A DNA stretch of 64,000 nt from NCBI GenBank assembly GCA_964017125.1, contig OZ024915.1, positions 14,221,287-14,285,286 on the forward strand, given 5' to 3'. Numbering within the stretch: position 1 is the first letter of the stretch; each line of letters starts with the position of its first letter. The notes beneath the pieces were generated by a model. It saw only the letters and a list, made by a program, of their open reading frames with translations. It ran no database searches and had not been told where the DNA came from. The translations under genes were made by a program, and so were the position numbers. This DNA comes from Flabesymbios commensalis. Lineage: Eukaryota; Annelida; Polychaeta; Terebellida; Flabelligeridae. Below, one piece after another: positions 44,711-58,038 of this stretch.

Positions 44711-46879
44711 ACTGTTCACGCAACAGTGTTTTCACCTAGACACCAGGTGAAAACTGCTGTTTTCAAGGATAGTTTCATAATTTTAGGGGATTTTTTTGAA
44801 AAAAATCATTCGCATTTTTTTCACAAGGTACGTGAAAGCTGTAGGTCAAAATATATGTATGCCAGTATTAATTAGTTAGAAAGTGTTATCAGACGGGAAG
44901 CACGTTCTTTGCGTCGAAAACGGCGTAATTTTCTAAATTTTTGGTCGAAATTCCACGTGTTTGGCGCCTTTTCAAGATGGCGGCCTTGCCGATTCTCTAG
45001 AAGAATCTAGAAAATTACTCTTATAGACATAGTCTATCAATTTTTATAGTAAGAGTTTGTTTAATGCCTTCATCCTACTAATGCCACTGTAGGCGAGTAG
45101 GAGGGGGGTATTTTCTATAACTTATATTTTTATCGTTGATTACCATAATTGGGTAACTCGATCTTAGAGTCCACAGACGAAATCTCGTCAAATTTTTTCA
45201 CGATTTTTCTAAAAATCAACAGGAATTTTTACTACCGCTTCGACTCGGGTAACCTTTAATAGGTTTAGGGCCAAAATAAATTGTTTCCCCAAATGAATGT
45301 CAATAAACGGTCTTATTTGGTCTGCTAAAAATATTCCCAGGACCGTAGGTCAATATTTTGTACTATTATCATATGTTATTTCAGAGAATGCTGAATATTA
45401 TATTTGTATCTGGTAGGTGAGCGCCATCTTGGTCGCTGGTTTCCCTAACTTAGCTCAAAGCTCGCCGTGGGCACCCACGTGTTCCCCCTACCCGGCATGC
45501 ATTGGGACAGTGAACCTGTGTCGCCGCACCACATTAGCATAAAGTAAGCCGCCATTTTGATTTGGTGGAGATTATTAGTCACGTGTTCCAAATTTTACAC
45601 GGACAGTTTGTAATAATTTTTTTTTTAAATTGTTTGTAAATTTTCTTTTTCAACACGATTGGGGGAGAAAATGTGTAAATAAGTCGTTTCGAAAACGAAA
45701 TTCTATCACTAATTGGTGAGATTTTTTATTCACTTTGAAACGCTTTTGGTGTTTGTAATCGTGCTAGGCTATTCAGCGCCTTATTTGGGCACGCAGTAGC
45801 TGATGAATATGCTAATGTGAGGCGAGACAGGGATGCTGACTGTATACTATGTACGCATCGCTCAAAGCTCACCGTTATAGACTATAAGCCACAAGCTGCC
45901 TGCCGTACAGGCTGTGAGCGCCGATCATACACACACACACCCAACACAAGCGACATAAACCACCGCCATCGAACACAGTCGGTTTATACGTCAACCAATG
46001 AATCGATGCGAGCGATTGATTCGGACGTTTATGAAGTGATTCGGTGATGAACGTACCATTATGAAAAAAAAACGTGGAATGTTCATCACAGATATCATTT
46101 TTCAGCTAAATGAAACACTTTATCATTTATCAACATAGACTACTGTCAGTCACGTTTTAGATACTATTCCTAAATCACAAATGTCACTGTTTTTCTTCGC
46201 AGTCACATCTAGTCTATCAGTTTGAGAACGAAATTTTCTCATGATAGTTATTTCTGAAGCTTAAATTTTTATATAAATACAGAAATATTCGATTTGACAG
46301 TTGCGCTATCGCGAAACATTGCAAATATTTGAATGTGTTTTTCGACTTGTGTGAAAAAAATTTTTTTCACCCAGGTCGATTTACAAAAACTATTATAATA
46401 GCTTAGCATAGCTTATCACAGTTATATCTGGCATATTGTTTTTATGTACCACTGCGACCTACGGTTTTCACGCTACCATTTTGCATGTGTGTGACTCAGT
46501 GAAAACGTTTTATGTCTCATATAGACCTACAGTTTTCATTTTAATTAATACATACCTTTTGTGAATTTGTGAACAGCACTTAGGTGAAAATTCAACGACA
46601 CATATTTCTGCAACTAATCTGCAACCCCCGTTTCTCGCACCATGCGACATAGCATGAACATTTGCTAAAGTCTACACTTCTAACTTCAACATATTACAGA
46701 CATATTTCATCTGATTTTTACGGCATTGCACAACCTGTCCGCGCACGGCGCGTCAAAAATAGTTGGCATGTGTTAATACGACATGCCATTTTAAACACAT
46801 TTGGGGTAGGCACAGTGCCAATAGGCCAGCTACCCCAGGTGCTTCATTAATTAAATAATTTCACAAACACTACTTCATC
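44711..46879 (+). other. Long untranslated leader of the LTR element
   Basis: About 2.2 kb before the gag start without a credible frame. Parts are matched by the fossil leader at 1280-1873. CCACTGTAGGCGA, AGGTTTAGGGCCA and AAACGGTCTTATTTGG are among the shared blocks. Confidence 0.7.
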
Positions 46880-48035
46880 ATGTCTAAGCAGTACGACAGC
46901 GAAGGATTCATGTCATCGCCTCTAGAAGGTGCGGGTGCTAGACCGAAAGATAGCTATCATCCTGACAGTGAAGACAATGAGGTTCAATTCCGAGCAGCTG
47001 ACGAGGAATATCAACGCCTCAAAGCTGATTTTGCCCGGATTACTCGTGATAAACGTTTGAATTCCCACTCGAGGAGTGACTCGTCACGGAGTTCTTCACC
47101 GCTCAGTAGACAGCCGCAGAAACGAGCTACGAACCTGCCCAAATTTAGAATTGCAACACTCTGGTTTAATCAAATCGAGACGCAATTCGCCCTCCACCAG
47201 ATCGAAGATGCCGACGAGCGTTATAGCCTAACCTGCGCTGCACTTTCTGGGGAGATAGCATCAGACGTGAGAGACGTATTGCTGCAGCCTTTCAGGTCAA
47301 ATAAATATGACAGCCTGAAAGCCATACTAATTGAGAGGCGAGGACTGACAACACCTGAAAGGGTTAATAAAGTTATCTCTGGCGAGAAGATTGGAAGCGA
47401 CATTCCCTCGCGGTTCCTGAGACGTCTGCAGAAGACTGCAGGTTTCGGCACCAAAGCTGTTGTTGGAAAGGCGGTGATTCGACAAGCGTTCATAAGACAG
47501 ATGCTCGCTTCCATCAGAGCCCATTTGGCGACGCAACCCGACAGTGCCTCCCTTGAGAGTTTGGCCGTTTTATCTGACAGGGCACTAGCTGCAGAACAAG
47601 ACGTTGAAGAGAGTAGGCCGGGGGTCGCAGAAATCAAAGTCGACGAGACCAGCAAATTAGTTGGTTTGTTAGAAGATCTATCCAAACGCATCAAGAAATC
47701 AGAGACAGTAACAACTTCTGAGAGGAAACGGAATAAAGGACGTGGACGAGCTAATAACTACGCTCACGCTCCTGCATTTGTCCCTAATGTACAGGCCTCA
47801 GGTTTTATTGGTAATCAACATAGCCAATATAGAGACGTTCAACATAATGCTCGACCTTCCGCTCCGCTGACGAATTCGCAAACAACCGCTCGACCTTTCG
47901 TTCCGCCGCCGAACACACAGAGAAATAACGCCGTTAAGACTTCGAATCCGGCTGATGCACCTGTCTGCTATTTTCACCAGACTTTTGGTGACAAGGCACG
48001 CACGTGCAGAAGCCCCTGCGCATTTTCTTTAATTT
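46880..48035 (+). CDS. gag region of the LTR element
   Basis: Encodes a capsid-like Gag of about 380 residues. A charged, serine-rich N-terminus is followed by a capsid-like segment with LWFNQIETQFALHQI near residues 95-109 and a Lys/Arg/Asn-rich stretch. It ends in a C-H-C-C knuckle, CYFHQTFGDKARTCRSPC. This knuckle differs from the common CCHC and is characteristic of CsRn1-type elements. Treated as a fossil reading frame. Confidence 0.8.
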
Positions 48036-48099
48036 GCTAAGCCAGAGCAAGATTGCGACTCTTGCATCTGGCGGTATAACTGAGACGCGACATGACTCC

Positions 48100-51000
48100 G
48101 CGGACGCTAGTTCTCCACAGTTATCTCACTCTAAGTTATTATATGTCGCAGATAAAGGACACAAATGCAGATATTTGATCGACACGGGTGCAGCTGTCAG
48201 TGTTTTGCCAAAATCTTGCGCTAACGGGATTTAGGGCGCTGACAGTCTCCCCCTGGTGGCAGCTAATAATAGCACTATAAAGACTTACGGCAATAGTAAA
48301 CGCGTCGTCGACGTCGGTTTGAAGCGCGAATGTCCGTGGACGTTCATAGTGGCAGATGTACAGCAACCCATAATCGGGGCTGATTTTTTATTCTACTACA
48401 ATTTGCTCGTAGACTTGAGAAGCAGATGTCTTCGAGACATGCGTACAGGCTTAGCCATTGCCGCTTCATTATCTTTGATTAAACCTCTGTCATTGAACAG
48501 AGTCGATACAGTTCAAAACGAATATACTAAACTCCTAAGGTCACCCGGTTTTTGCTCGACCAAGACGTTTGGCTCCCGATAAGTTGGTTACCGCTAAACG
48601 CGAATTTGATGATATGATTAAATTAGGGGTCATTGAACCCAGCGAAAGCGAGTGGTCCTCAGCGCTTCACATGGTGCCAAAGAAAAACGGCGATTGGAGA
48701 CCATGTGGGGACTACCGTAGTTTGAATGCACAGACCGTACCGGACCGTTATCCGATTCCGCATATTCAAGATTTTACGCAGCGGTTAGCCGGATCGAAAA
48801 TTTTCTCGAAGATAGACTTAGTCAGGGCTTATTACCAAATTCCGGTGGAACCGTCCGACGTGCACAAGACCGCGGTTACTACACCTTTTGGCTTGTTTAA
48901 TTTCACTAGAACCCCATTTGGTCTGAGAAATTCAGGTCAAACGTTTTAGCGATTTATAGACCACGTGACACGCGGACTTGATTTCGTTTTTGTTTATTTG
49001 GATGACCTACTGGTAACCAGCCCAGATCATAAAACGCATAAGAAACATCTACGAATTCTTTTTGCTCGACTATCGGAGTACGGAATCATCATTGGTCCTG
49101 AAAAGTGTCAGTTCGGAACATCTGAATTAAGTTTCTTAGGTCATCACGTTTGCGCCGAAGGAATTTTGCCGTTACCTAGCGCCGTTGACGCGATCGTTAA
49201 TTTCATTAAACCTGAAAAGCAACGAGCATTGCGTAGGTAACTGGGAATGGTAAATTATTACCACCGTTTCATACCGCATTGCGCCGACAAGCTGACGCCA
49301 CTCAATAATTTACTGACTTCTGCCAACGAAGGCCATACCAGATTGTCACCGAAATCAAATTTCGATTTGAAGTGGAATGAAGAAGCAGAGTCAGCATTTT
49401 CTGAGTCGAAACAGATACTAGCAAACGCTACGCTTCTGGTGCACCCAGATTCGATGGCTCAGCTTAACATCACGTGTGACGCTAGTGATGTCGCCGTCGG
49501 TGGCGTTTTGCAGCAATTTTTAAACGGTATGTGCAGCCGCTTTCGTTTTTCAGCAAGAAGCTGAACCCAGCAGAGACACGCTATAGCGCGTTCGATCGTG
49601 AACTTTTGGCAGTATACGCTACAATTAAACATTTCAGACACAATTTAAAAAGACGAAATTTTTTCGTTAATACTGATCATAAACCGTTAACATTCGTAAT
49701 GTCATCTGTCACTGAGCGCGCATCCCTACGACAAACACGTCAATTAGCGTTCATTGCTGAATTCACCACCGATATTAGATATTTAAAAAGAGAGACAAAT
49801 TTCGTCGCTGATGCGCTGTCACGACCATCAGTGTCAGCAATACACGATGGCCCAGTGATAGACTATAAAGCGTTAAGTCTCGATCAAGCTAATGACGCGG
49901 AATTCACACGTTTGAGACATTCGACTACGTCAACTATGAATTTCAAACTATTGAAATCATTTGATAATCAATTGATCTGGTGTGATGTGTCCACGGGACA
50001 CAACCGGCCGTACCTTACCGCGAAATTTCGCCGAAAAGTTTTTTCAAACTTACACGGTTTAGGCCATCCATCGCATAGAGCCACCAGACCTTTGATTAAT
50101 ACCCGATTTGTATGGCTCGGCATGAACATAGATATTGCTAGATGGTGTCGTACCTGTAAGGGTTGCCAGACCGCTAAAGTTTCACGTCATAACACTCCTG
50201 TTTTCGGAAAGTTCACTGAACCTACAGAGCGATTCGATCATGTCCACGTGGACATAGTCGGACCTTTACCTTATGCTGATGGTTTTAGATATCTACTGAC
50301 TTGTGTCGACCGTTTTACACGTTGGCCCGAAGCTATACCTATGGTAGATATTAGAGCCGAAACGGTCGCCAATGCCTTCTTCAGCGGGTGGATAGCACGT
50401 TATGGTACCCCGGCCACTATCACCACTGATAGGGGCACTCAATTCGAGTCCAAATTGTGGGATAGTTTATGTAACCAATTCGGGATTATTCGGAATCGTA
50501 CCACGAGTTATCACCCTCAGTCGAATGGCATGGTCGAGCGTTTCCACCGTCAATTGAAAGCCGCCATTATGGCGCACGAGTCACCGAATCCGTGGACTAT
50601 CACGTTACCGGCCGTACTGTTAGGAGTTCGTTCAGCCGTGAAAGAGAGACTGGGCAGGTCAGCTGCTGAGATGATTTACGGGACAACCCTTAGACTCCCA
50701 GGAGAGTTTACTAAACAGTACAACGTCGACGCTAACACCGATTTGGAGAATTATTCAGACAAGCTACGCGTAGCCATGTCGCGTCTCCGTCTATGTCCGC
50801 CACGTGACACACAACAACACAACATTTTCCAATTCAAGGAAATCGCTACATGTACTCATGTATTCTTGGGCAGAATCGCAATTGCACCGCCTCTGACCGC
50901 CCCTTACGACGGACCATACAAGGTCATCGCGAGGAGCGGCAGAGTTATGAAAATCCTAGTTAAAGGCAAGGTTGAGACGGTCTCCTTAGATCGCGTTAAA

Positions 51001-51537
51001 CCTGCTCACATGGAGTGCGAGCCTACAACAGGTACGACAACACAGCGTAAAACGCCAAGCAACTCACGGAAGTCGACGGCTACCAGGGGGTCCAACGGGA
51101 CGAGAGTCAACACAAAAAAGTCGACGGCAGTCAGAAGCAATAAAAAATCGGCCACAGTCCCAAAGCAAATAGATGTTAAAGTAAACTTGTCCAACAGAGA
51201 CAATGCTTACGTAGCGCCGCATTCGCGAGCCCCTGACGCGTCCCTCGCTAACGGGAACGGCGGTGGTTTACGAACGTATTCCCGCATACCTTTACATCTA
51301 CGGGGTAAAACCCCGGGTGCTGCTGACGCCGCAATCGACTCGACAAAAAGCAAACATGCGAATATCGCTAATCGCGAAAAAATTTCGACCGACCAAACAG
51401 TGCGAAAAACTAGAGTCGGACGCACAATCCAGACTCCTGCTCGATTTGTGCAGATGGTTCACGCCATAGTCGCGCCCAATGACGTCTATGGCAGGCCCAA
51501 CCGCATACCTCGTAATCATAATGTTGTTAAATTGTAA
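48100..51537 (+). pseudogene. pol region of the LTR element (PR-RT-RH-IN), broken
   Basis: Domains in order are an aspartic protease (LIDTGAAVSVLP), reverse transcriptase (YLDDLL catalytic motif), RNase H (DREL and NTDHKPL motifs), and integrase. The integrase has an HHCC zinc module (HGLGHPSHRATR..CRTCKGCQ) and a DDE core with VDRFTRWPEAIP and TDRGTQFES. A GPY/F-type module follows (YDGPYKVI..LDRVKPAH), then a basic tail of about 170 residues without a chromodomain. The integrase part is the best preserved. The region as a whole is not functional. Confidence 0.88.
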
Positions 51538-51891
51538 ATGAATATGCTAGGCCTGGCAGAATTGTGTAAAGATATGTAAATGTAAAGACATTTTCTTTTA
51601 GCAAGTTCATTGCTAAAGCATTAATAGCAATTCTGTTAATTAAATGAATGGGTTGATAGCAGATGGCAGCACGTGAATAATATATCAAGGACAGTTGGAG
51701 TTAAGAGGATCGGACAATTCACGTATAATGCTGCGCTTTCAACCGCCCACAATGTAACCGCACCCGCTATATTTTTTTTTTTAAAGAATAATATGCTTAG
51801 TATAAGAGGTTACATAATTAACCCCGCTACTTGCACGAAGCAGTCTCCTACACGTCAGTTTGGTCCTACGTTGTCACTCAGCCGGGGGTAA

Positions 51892-52341
51892 TGTAGGATC
51901 CTGACATCGCTTAATCAATGTGGCAGTCATCCCCAGATTCCTGGACGCAGCCTGACGGGGATGACCGCCTCGTTGTCATACTGTGGTGACGTGTGCACGC
52001 AGAGCAGCGTGGTGCGGCCCTTGGTATTTTTCCCTCACTTGAAGCGTGATACTCAGCGACTGCGGACGTGCCGCAGCTCGCTCTCACCAAGTCCATAGAG
52101 ACGTGCTGTGCGCGGATGGTTGTGCATTGTTGTTATCGCATGTTAATCAATTAAACATGACAAGAGAGAAGACAGTTTCCTGGTTTATTTAATACCGTTG
52201 ATCGGACGGGGAAGGAAGTTATTTGAGTTTGATGGCAAGATTGGGAGGAGTCCTTCGTCGGCCGTTATGACCCATAACGGAACCCCGGTGTAAGCTTCAA
52301 TTCGCTGTATTGGTAACTACGACGTCATCCCACACGCCATA
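51892..52341 (+). repeat. 3' LTR
   Basis: 450 bp, preceded by a short purine-rich tract (GCCGGGGGTAA). It matches the 5' LTR over its full length and is followed by ACAC. Confidence 0.92.
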
Positions 52342-52567
52342 ACACTACTGAAACAAATAGGGCCTAAATAACACATGGGGTGATTTGGAAAACTCTTGTG
52401 TTTTTTGAAAAAATCAACAGCAACAACCAAAATAATATGTAACCAGCTCAACTGATAGTAAAATACGCATGGGCTTACTATGAACAACAATATCACAATA
52501 ACAAAGACATATACCCTAGAAAAATTGCATGTCTACATCAGAATATATATCCTGTAAGACATGGGTG

Positions 52568-53011
52568 CCGTATAATGGGGTGACTTGGGACGATGGGGTG
52601 ACACATGTGCATAACAACTACCGAAAAATGTGTCCAAGTCACCCCACTTCAAAAATGTATTTGTTTGGATTGTGACTTTACAGGAAAAGACTATGTTTGA
52701 TATTATTTTTATTCCTAACATAACATTTTTAAAACCTATGGCTATTTCATGTCCAAAATATGATTCAGTCATCAAATTATAAAGGTATAGGCCTAACCAC
52801 AAGTCAAAAGTAGAAGTAACTTCAGAAATGTCCATAAATTGCTCTCATAAACATAACGCAGTTGGCACATAAACAATATTCTGTCTTTGTTATTATAAAA
52901 ATGTAACTCCTAATATAAAAATTGTCATTACAGTCATATTTTAAAATAATATTTTAATGATTTGTCCCAAGTCACCCCATGCATCGTCCCAAGTCACCAC
53001 ATTCTACGGTA
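52568..53011. mobile_element. Family L element with GGGGTGACTTGGGACGAT inverted ends
   Basis: GCCGTATAATGGGGTGACTT at the left and CATCGTCCCAAGTCACCACA..TACGGTA at the right form inverted ends of a 444-bp element. Extra copies of the CCAAGTCACCCC motif lie inside. No coding capacity. Confidence 0.6.
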
Positions 53012-53014
53012 GAC

Positions 53015-53445
53015 ATGATAATTTTTATCAAGAATAATACGGGAAGCTCTCTTTTGTAATTTTCGAGATTGTACAAAAGAGCATGTAAACATTTTTCCCA
53101 TAATGCAACAATAATCTAAGTGTGGTAGTATATAACTGTTGTAGAACAACTTTCTAGAATCAATAGAGAGAAAACTTTTAATCTGTTGTATTAGTTAAAG
53201 GTTTTTAACAATTTTGTTATAAATATGCTTAATATGTAGGCCCTACATTCCACGACAAAGCATCATCAAAATGAACTTCTAAAATCTTAGTTGTGGAAAT
53301 GCAAGGTATAACAGTACTGTCATAAATTTTTAATTCAATTGTAGAATCAACATTCTGAAGTATCTGTCTACTGGCTAGAATCATGGAACAACACATTGGC
53401 AAACTTAGTACCATATCATTTGCTTTACACCATTCTTGTTCAACT
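53015..53445 (-). mobile_element. LINE reverse transcriptase remnant (CR1/L2-like)
   Basis: The minus-strand conceptual protein shows EWCKANDMVLS, then a stretch ending ILEVHFDDALSWN. After a damaged part come YILPHLDYCCIMG and KLQKRASRIILD. These are the palm/thumb and C-terminal blocks of a non-LTR reverse transcriptase. It is frame-broken and truncated at both ends. Confidence 0.65.
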
Positions 53446-53621
53446 TCACTGATCTATGAGGACATAATTTACATACATAATTCTCAAATCTTTCAAGTAG
53501 CCTATGGTGAAAAATGACTGTTTCTGTTAGTGTTAGCTTATATATGGGTCATTTTCAAAGTATTTGAGCAATAACGGCAAAGACATGTCTTCAACATTTT
53601 TTTTAAAGTTAGCATTATTTC

Positions 53622-53915
53622 TAGGGTCGGATCCAGGGGGAGGGTCACAGGGGTCACGTGACCCTCTCCTAATTTTCAAATGCCCCTTTCAAAATCTAGA
53701 AAATATAATTTTCTGTATATAATAATTAGTTTAGATGATAATGCAAGTTATTTTCCCATTTGTTATTCCTTAGATACATAGAGATGGTGTATTTGGTATT
53801 TTAGTAGCAAAAAAATTCCTTGCGCCTACGGCGCTCGCCTCTTATTTTATATGTTTGTGCCCTTCTTATATTTCTGTGATCCTGCCCTTTTTTCATCCTG
53901 GATGCGCCCCTGATT
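53622..53915. repeat. Possible decayed MITE with GGATCCAGGGG / CCTGGATGCGCCCCTG ends
   Basis: GGGTCGGATCCAGGGGGAGG at the left and CCTGGATGCGCCCCTGA at the right are imperfect inverses. The interior is AT-rich, with CGCCTACGGCGCTCGCC. No target duplication was found. Confidence 0.35.
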
Positions 53916-54879
53916 TCATAATTGTTGTCATTTAATCAGATAAAGATATGTATTTAATACTCAGAATTTTTTTTACAAGCATTTATCATGGGAAATCAAG
54001 TTTTTATTCAATATGATATGCTTGATTTGTCTTCACCGTGAGGTGTCCGAAATGGGCTTGCAATTTTTTTGAAAACTTATTAATGTCATATAATTAGATG
54101 TACGTTATTGCAATTCATGACAGGTTGGCCTTATTTCTAAAATCTCTTTTCTTTGAAAAATATAAAATATGTATGAACAAGTTGACTGAATCACTATTTA
54201 TTCAATATTAAACCATGGTCTAAGTTTTGAAATGCAAGTGTCTTTACGTTAACAAGAAGCCATAAGGCCTATTATTTCTGGAAGTATTCACCAGATGGCT
54301 CTAACACATAAATTCCCAGATCTAGTCAATAATTTTTTTCTTAAAGTATACAAGATTTGAGTTATGGACAAAAATAAATGCGATATAGTGCAAAATAGGA
54401 TGACACAAATATAAAGTCATAATAATAGAATGTCTTCACTGTGTGTCTGATAACCGTGGTTGAAAAAATAAAAAGCTGTTCTAAATTATTCTTGTCATTA
54501 GTACATGAAGTACATGTTATTGAATCTGTCTGACCAATTATTTGGATTATGACCCTTATCTTTGTCTCATTGACATTGTTGGCTTTCCATGTGGTCTAGT
54601 CAGTCTCAAAACCTTACATTATCGTTCACTCATTCTTTGTTTCAATCGTGAATTTCCGTTGTTATTAAATTATCAAATTTAACAAATTGAGCATAAAACA
54701 AGAATTCTCATAATGCAGAGTAACACTGATCGGTTTCTCATTTATCAAACATTTGCGGAATGACATAATGAAAAAATCATTTGCATTTTTGCATCCAAAT
54801 TTGGGTTTGGATAACATAACTTTTAATATGTCAAGGGGGATGGAAAATAGTTTCATCTTTGTTATATAAAAATTTTGGT
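53916..54879. other. AT-rich stretch without recognised features
   Basis: No gene or repeat structure was seen. Confidence 0.5.
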
Positions 54880-56695
54880 TTCATTCAGGTGAAAAAGTAC
54901 AATGTTAACTTGTTGTGATCCGCTGAGTAAAAATTTGAGATGGCGTTCACTTTAGACAATATTAATTTTATAAATCAAAGATAATTGTGTCAGAGAATTT
55001 GTTTAACAAAGATTGATTAACTCTCGAGGCGATAACCACTTTAGCTGCTTTTATGCTTTTATGCTAGTTTGTGGTTGACTCACTGATTCCTTTCAGGAAC
55101 TGTTTTTCCTGTGGGCCATTCTTTGGCATTGCCACTGCGGCCTTATGGGGTTTCAGATAGGTCTTGTTGTCAGGAACATATGTTTTTGGCCTTTTTCCTC
55201 GTTGGGAGTTTCATCTTTGTTACTTAAATTTTTTGGGTACATTTTATTGTGTGATTTGCAGGGTCAACTTTATAAATTATCTTGATAAGAAGATTGATTC
55301 TTGTTGTGATTCGCTGAGTAAACATTTGAGATGGTGCTCACTTTAATGCAATAGACAATATTAATTTTATAAATCAATGATAATTGTCTCAGAGAATTTG
55401 TTTGACAAAGATTGATTAACTCTGGAGGCGATAACCACTTTGGTTGCTTTTATGCATTTATGCCAATTTGTGGTTGACTCACTGATTCCTTTCAGGAACT
55501 GTTTTTCCTGTGGGCCATTCTTTGGCATTGCCACTGCGGCCTTATGGGGTTTCAGATAGGTCTTGTTGTCAGGAACATATGTTTTTGGCCTTTTTCCTCG
55601 TTGGGAGTTTCATCTTTGTTACTTAAATTTTTTGGGTACATTTTATTGTGTGATTTGCAGGGTCAACTTTATAAATTATCTTGATAAGAAGATTGATTCT
55701 TGTTGTGATTCGCTGAGTAAACATTTGAGATGGTGCTCACTTTAATGCAATAGACAATATTAATTTTATAAATCAATGATAATTGTCTCAGAGAATTTGT
55801 TTGACAAAGATTGATTAACTCTGGAGGCGATAACCACTTTGGTTGCTTTTATGCCAATTTGTGGTTGACTCACTGATTCCTTTCAGGAACTGTTTTTCCT
55901 GTGGGCCATTCTTTGGCATTGCCACTGCGGCCTTATGGGGTTTCAGATAGGTCTTGTTGTCAGGAACATATGTTTTTGGCCTTTTTCCTCATTTTTTGGA
56001 GTTTCATTTTTGTTACTTAAATTTTTTGGGTACATTTTATTGTGTGATTTGTAGGGCAAAAATTTACAAATAATATAAAGAAATAAGAGGAGCAATTGTT
56101 GTTTCTAGGATTTGATTTAGCAAGAATTGATAAACTCTGGAGGCGATAATCACATTGGCTGATGCCAATTTGTGGTGGACCCACTGATTCCTGTCAGGAT
56201 TTGTTTCCTGTGGGCTATTTTCTGGCCTCGCCAGTACAGCTTTCGGTTTCAGATAGGTCTTTGTCAAAACTATGTTTTTGGCACCTATCCTCTTTGATTG
56301 GAGTTTTCTTTTTTTGTTACTTTTGGTCAATGAAGCATACATACCAGCCACTCTTAATCTCAAATTAAAATATACAATATTAGTGCTCATAAGGATATTT
56401 AAAAATAATTCATGTTAGGAAGTTAAGATTTAACGTTCTCATTAGTAATAATTTAAATTAATGAGAAGAGATATAGTTGATAATCTCTTGATTTCATTTT
56501 ATATAATTAATGCAATTATGCCAATTTGTGATGACTCTGGAATAATCCCAGGGGCTGGTTTTCCTGTAGGCCATTCTCTGGCTTTGCCAAAGTGACCTTA
56601 GATTTCAAGTGGATCCTACGAAATTATGTTTTGGGTCACCTTTTTCTTTCTAAGTTTTCTTCTTTGTTGTTTGTTTTGTAAAGCTTAGTGATCCA
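54880..56695. repeat. Tandem array, unit about 390-400 bp, four to five copies
   Basis: TTGTTGTGAT..CGCTGAGTAA starts units near 54910, 55301 and 55700, and a degenerate one near 56095. A further fragment lies at about 56510-56695. Each has CTGTGGGCCATTCTTTGGCA and TTTTTGGCCTTTTTCCTC. The middle units are nearly identical, which makes identical 60-residue frames at 55164 and 55563; these are not genes. Identity falls toward the right edge. Confidence 0.85.
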
Positions 56696-57011
56696 GCTGC
56701 TTTGAAATTAAATGATAATAAAAAAAATAAAAATAAAAAAAATGGCCACAAGAATTAAATCTTTCATCATTCTTACTTAGATATATATATATATAATAAA
56801 TAATTTGTAAATTAAAATAATTCGGAAGAGTATCAAAGTGTAGGAGTGTAAGGTAAAAGCAATATAATCATTCAATTAAACTACTGCAAGAACATATTAT
56901 TAGTCAATAAATACAAGTTCAGTTACAACAAGACTTGGCCAGTTGTTACAGGCCGCAGTAATTATTGCATGCCTTATACGCCAACTACATGATGCTCTCT
57001 GTCTAGCTTGA

Positions 57012-58038
57012 TTAATCTAGCATCAGGACTTGCGCCAGCTGCTGAAATCAGTGCTAGTAATGATAGACAGGATGCATCCGGACTTGCGCCAGATGCAATG
57101 AACTTCATGAAGAACCAAACATATGATTATTTATTTGTTAGTTCGGCAGGACTTGCGCCAGCTGTTCTAACTATAGCAAACATGATGGGGAGTGATTTGC
57201 CAACTGGATTTGGGCCAGTTGGTTTTTGATACAATATCCACAAGCTCATTCTTACAGGTGGAATTAGTTTAATCTAGCATCAGGATTTGCGCCAGCTGCT
57301 GAAATCAGTGCTAGCAAGGATGGGCAGGATGCATCCGGACTTGCGCGAGATGCAATAAACTTTGTGAAGAACCAAATATATGATTTTCCATTTGTTAGTT
57401 CGGCAGGACTTGCGCCAGCTGTTCTAACAATGAAAAACATGATGGGGAGTGATTTGCCAACCCGATTTCGGCCCGTCGGTTTTTGATACAATATCCACAA
57501 GCTCATTCTTACAGGTGGAATTAGTTAATTCTAGCATCAGGATTTGCGCCAGCTGCTGAAATCGGTGCTAGCAATTATGGGCAGGATGCATCCGGACTTG
57601 CGCCAGATGCAATAAACTTTGTGAAGAACCAAACATATGATTTTCCATTTGTTAGTTTGGCAGGACTTGCGCCAGCTGTTCTAACAAAGGAAAACATGAT
57701 GGGGAGTGATTTGCCAACCCGATTTCGGCCAGTCGGTTTTTGATACAATATCCACAAGCTCATTCTTACAGGTGGAATTAGTTTATTCTAGCATCAGGAT
57801 TTACGCCAGCTGCTGAAATCGGTGCTAGCAATTATGGGCAGGATGCATCCGGACTTGCGCCAGATGCAATAAACTTTGTGAAGAACCAAACATATGATTT
57901 TCCATTTGTTAGTTTGGCATGACTTGCGCCAGCTGTTCTAACAATGGAAAACATGATGGGGAGTGATTTGCCAACCCGATTTCGGCCAGTCGGTTTTTGA
58001 TACAATATCCACAAGCTCATTCTTACAGGTGGAATTAC
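57012..58038. repeat. Tandem array, unit 257 bp, four copies
   Basis: CAGGACTTGCGCCAGCTGCT-type starts occur at 57024, 57281, 57538 and 57795, exactly 257 bp apart. Every unit contains GGAYTTGCGCCAG three times plus a related TTTSGGCCAGTYGG. The unit itself thus arose from a smaller repeat. Open frames on both strands are by-products. Confidence 0.85.

Larger units (their letters stand above)
44242..52341 (+). mobile_element. CsRn1-like Ty3/Gypsy LTR retrotransposon, young but broken
   Basis: An 8.1-kb element flanked by a 4-bp ACAC target duplication. Order: 450-bp LTR, tRNA-Trp-type primer site, unusually long leader of about 2.2 kb, gag, then protease, reverse transcriptase, RNase H, integrase and a basic tail, a purine-rich tract, and a 450-bp LTR. 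The two LTRs differ at about seven sites (roughly 98.4% identity by eye), implying a fairly recent insertion. The pol region is broken, with about five or six interruptions. The Cys-His-Cys-Cys Gag knuckle and tRNA-Trp primer match what is known of the CsRn1 clade. It sits among GGGGTGACTTGGGAC repeats. Confidence 0.92.

Noticed and set aside
55164-55745. Two identical 60-residue frames as a duplicated small gene
   Set aside because: They are the same segment of adjacent 399-bp tandem units; no domain, and other units do not preserve the frame.
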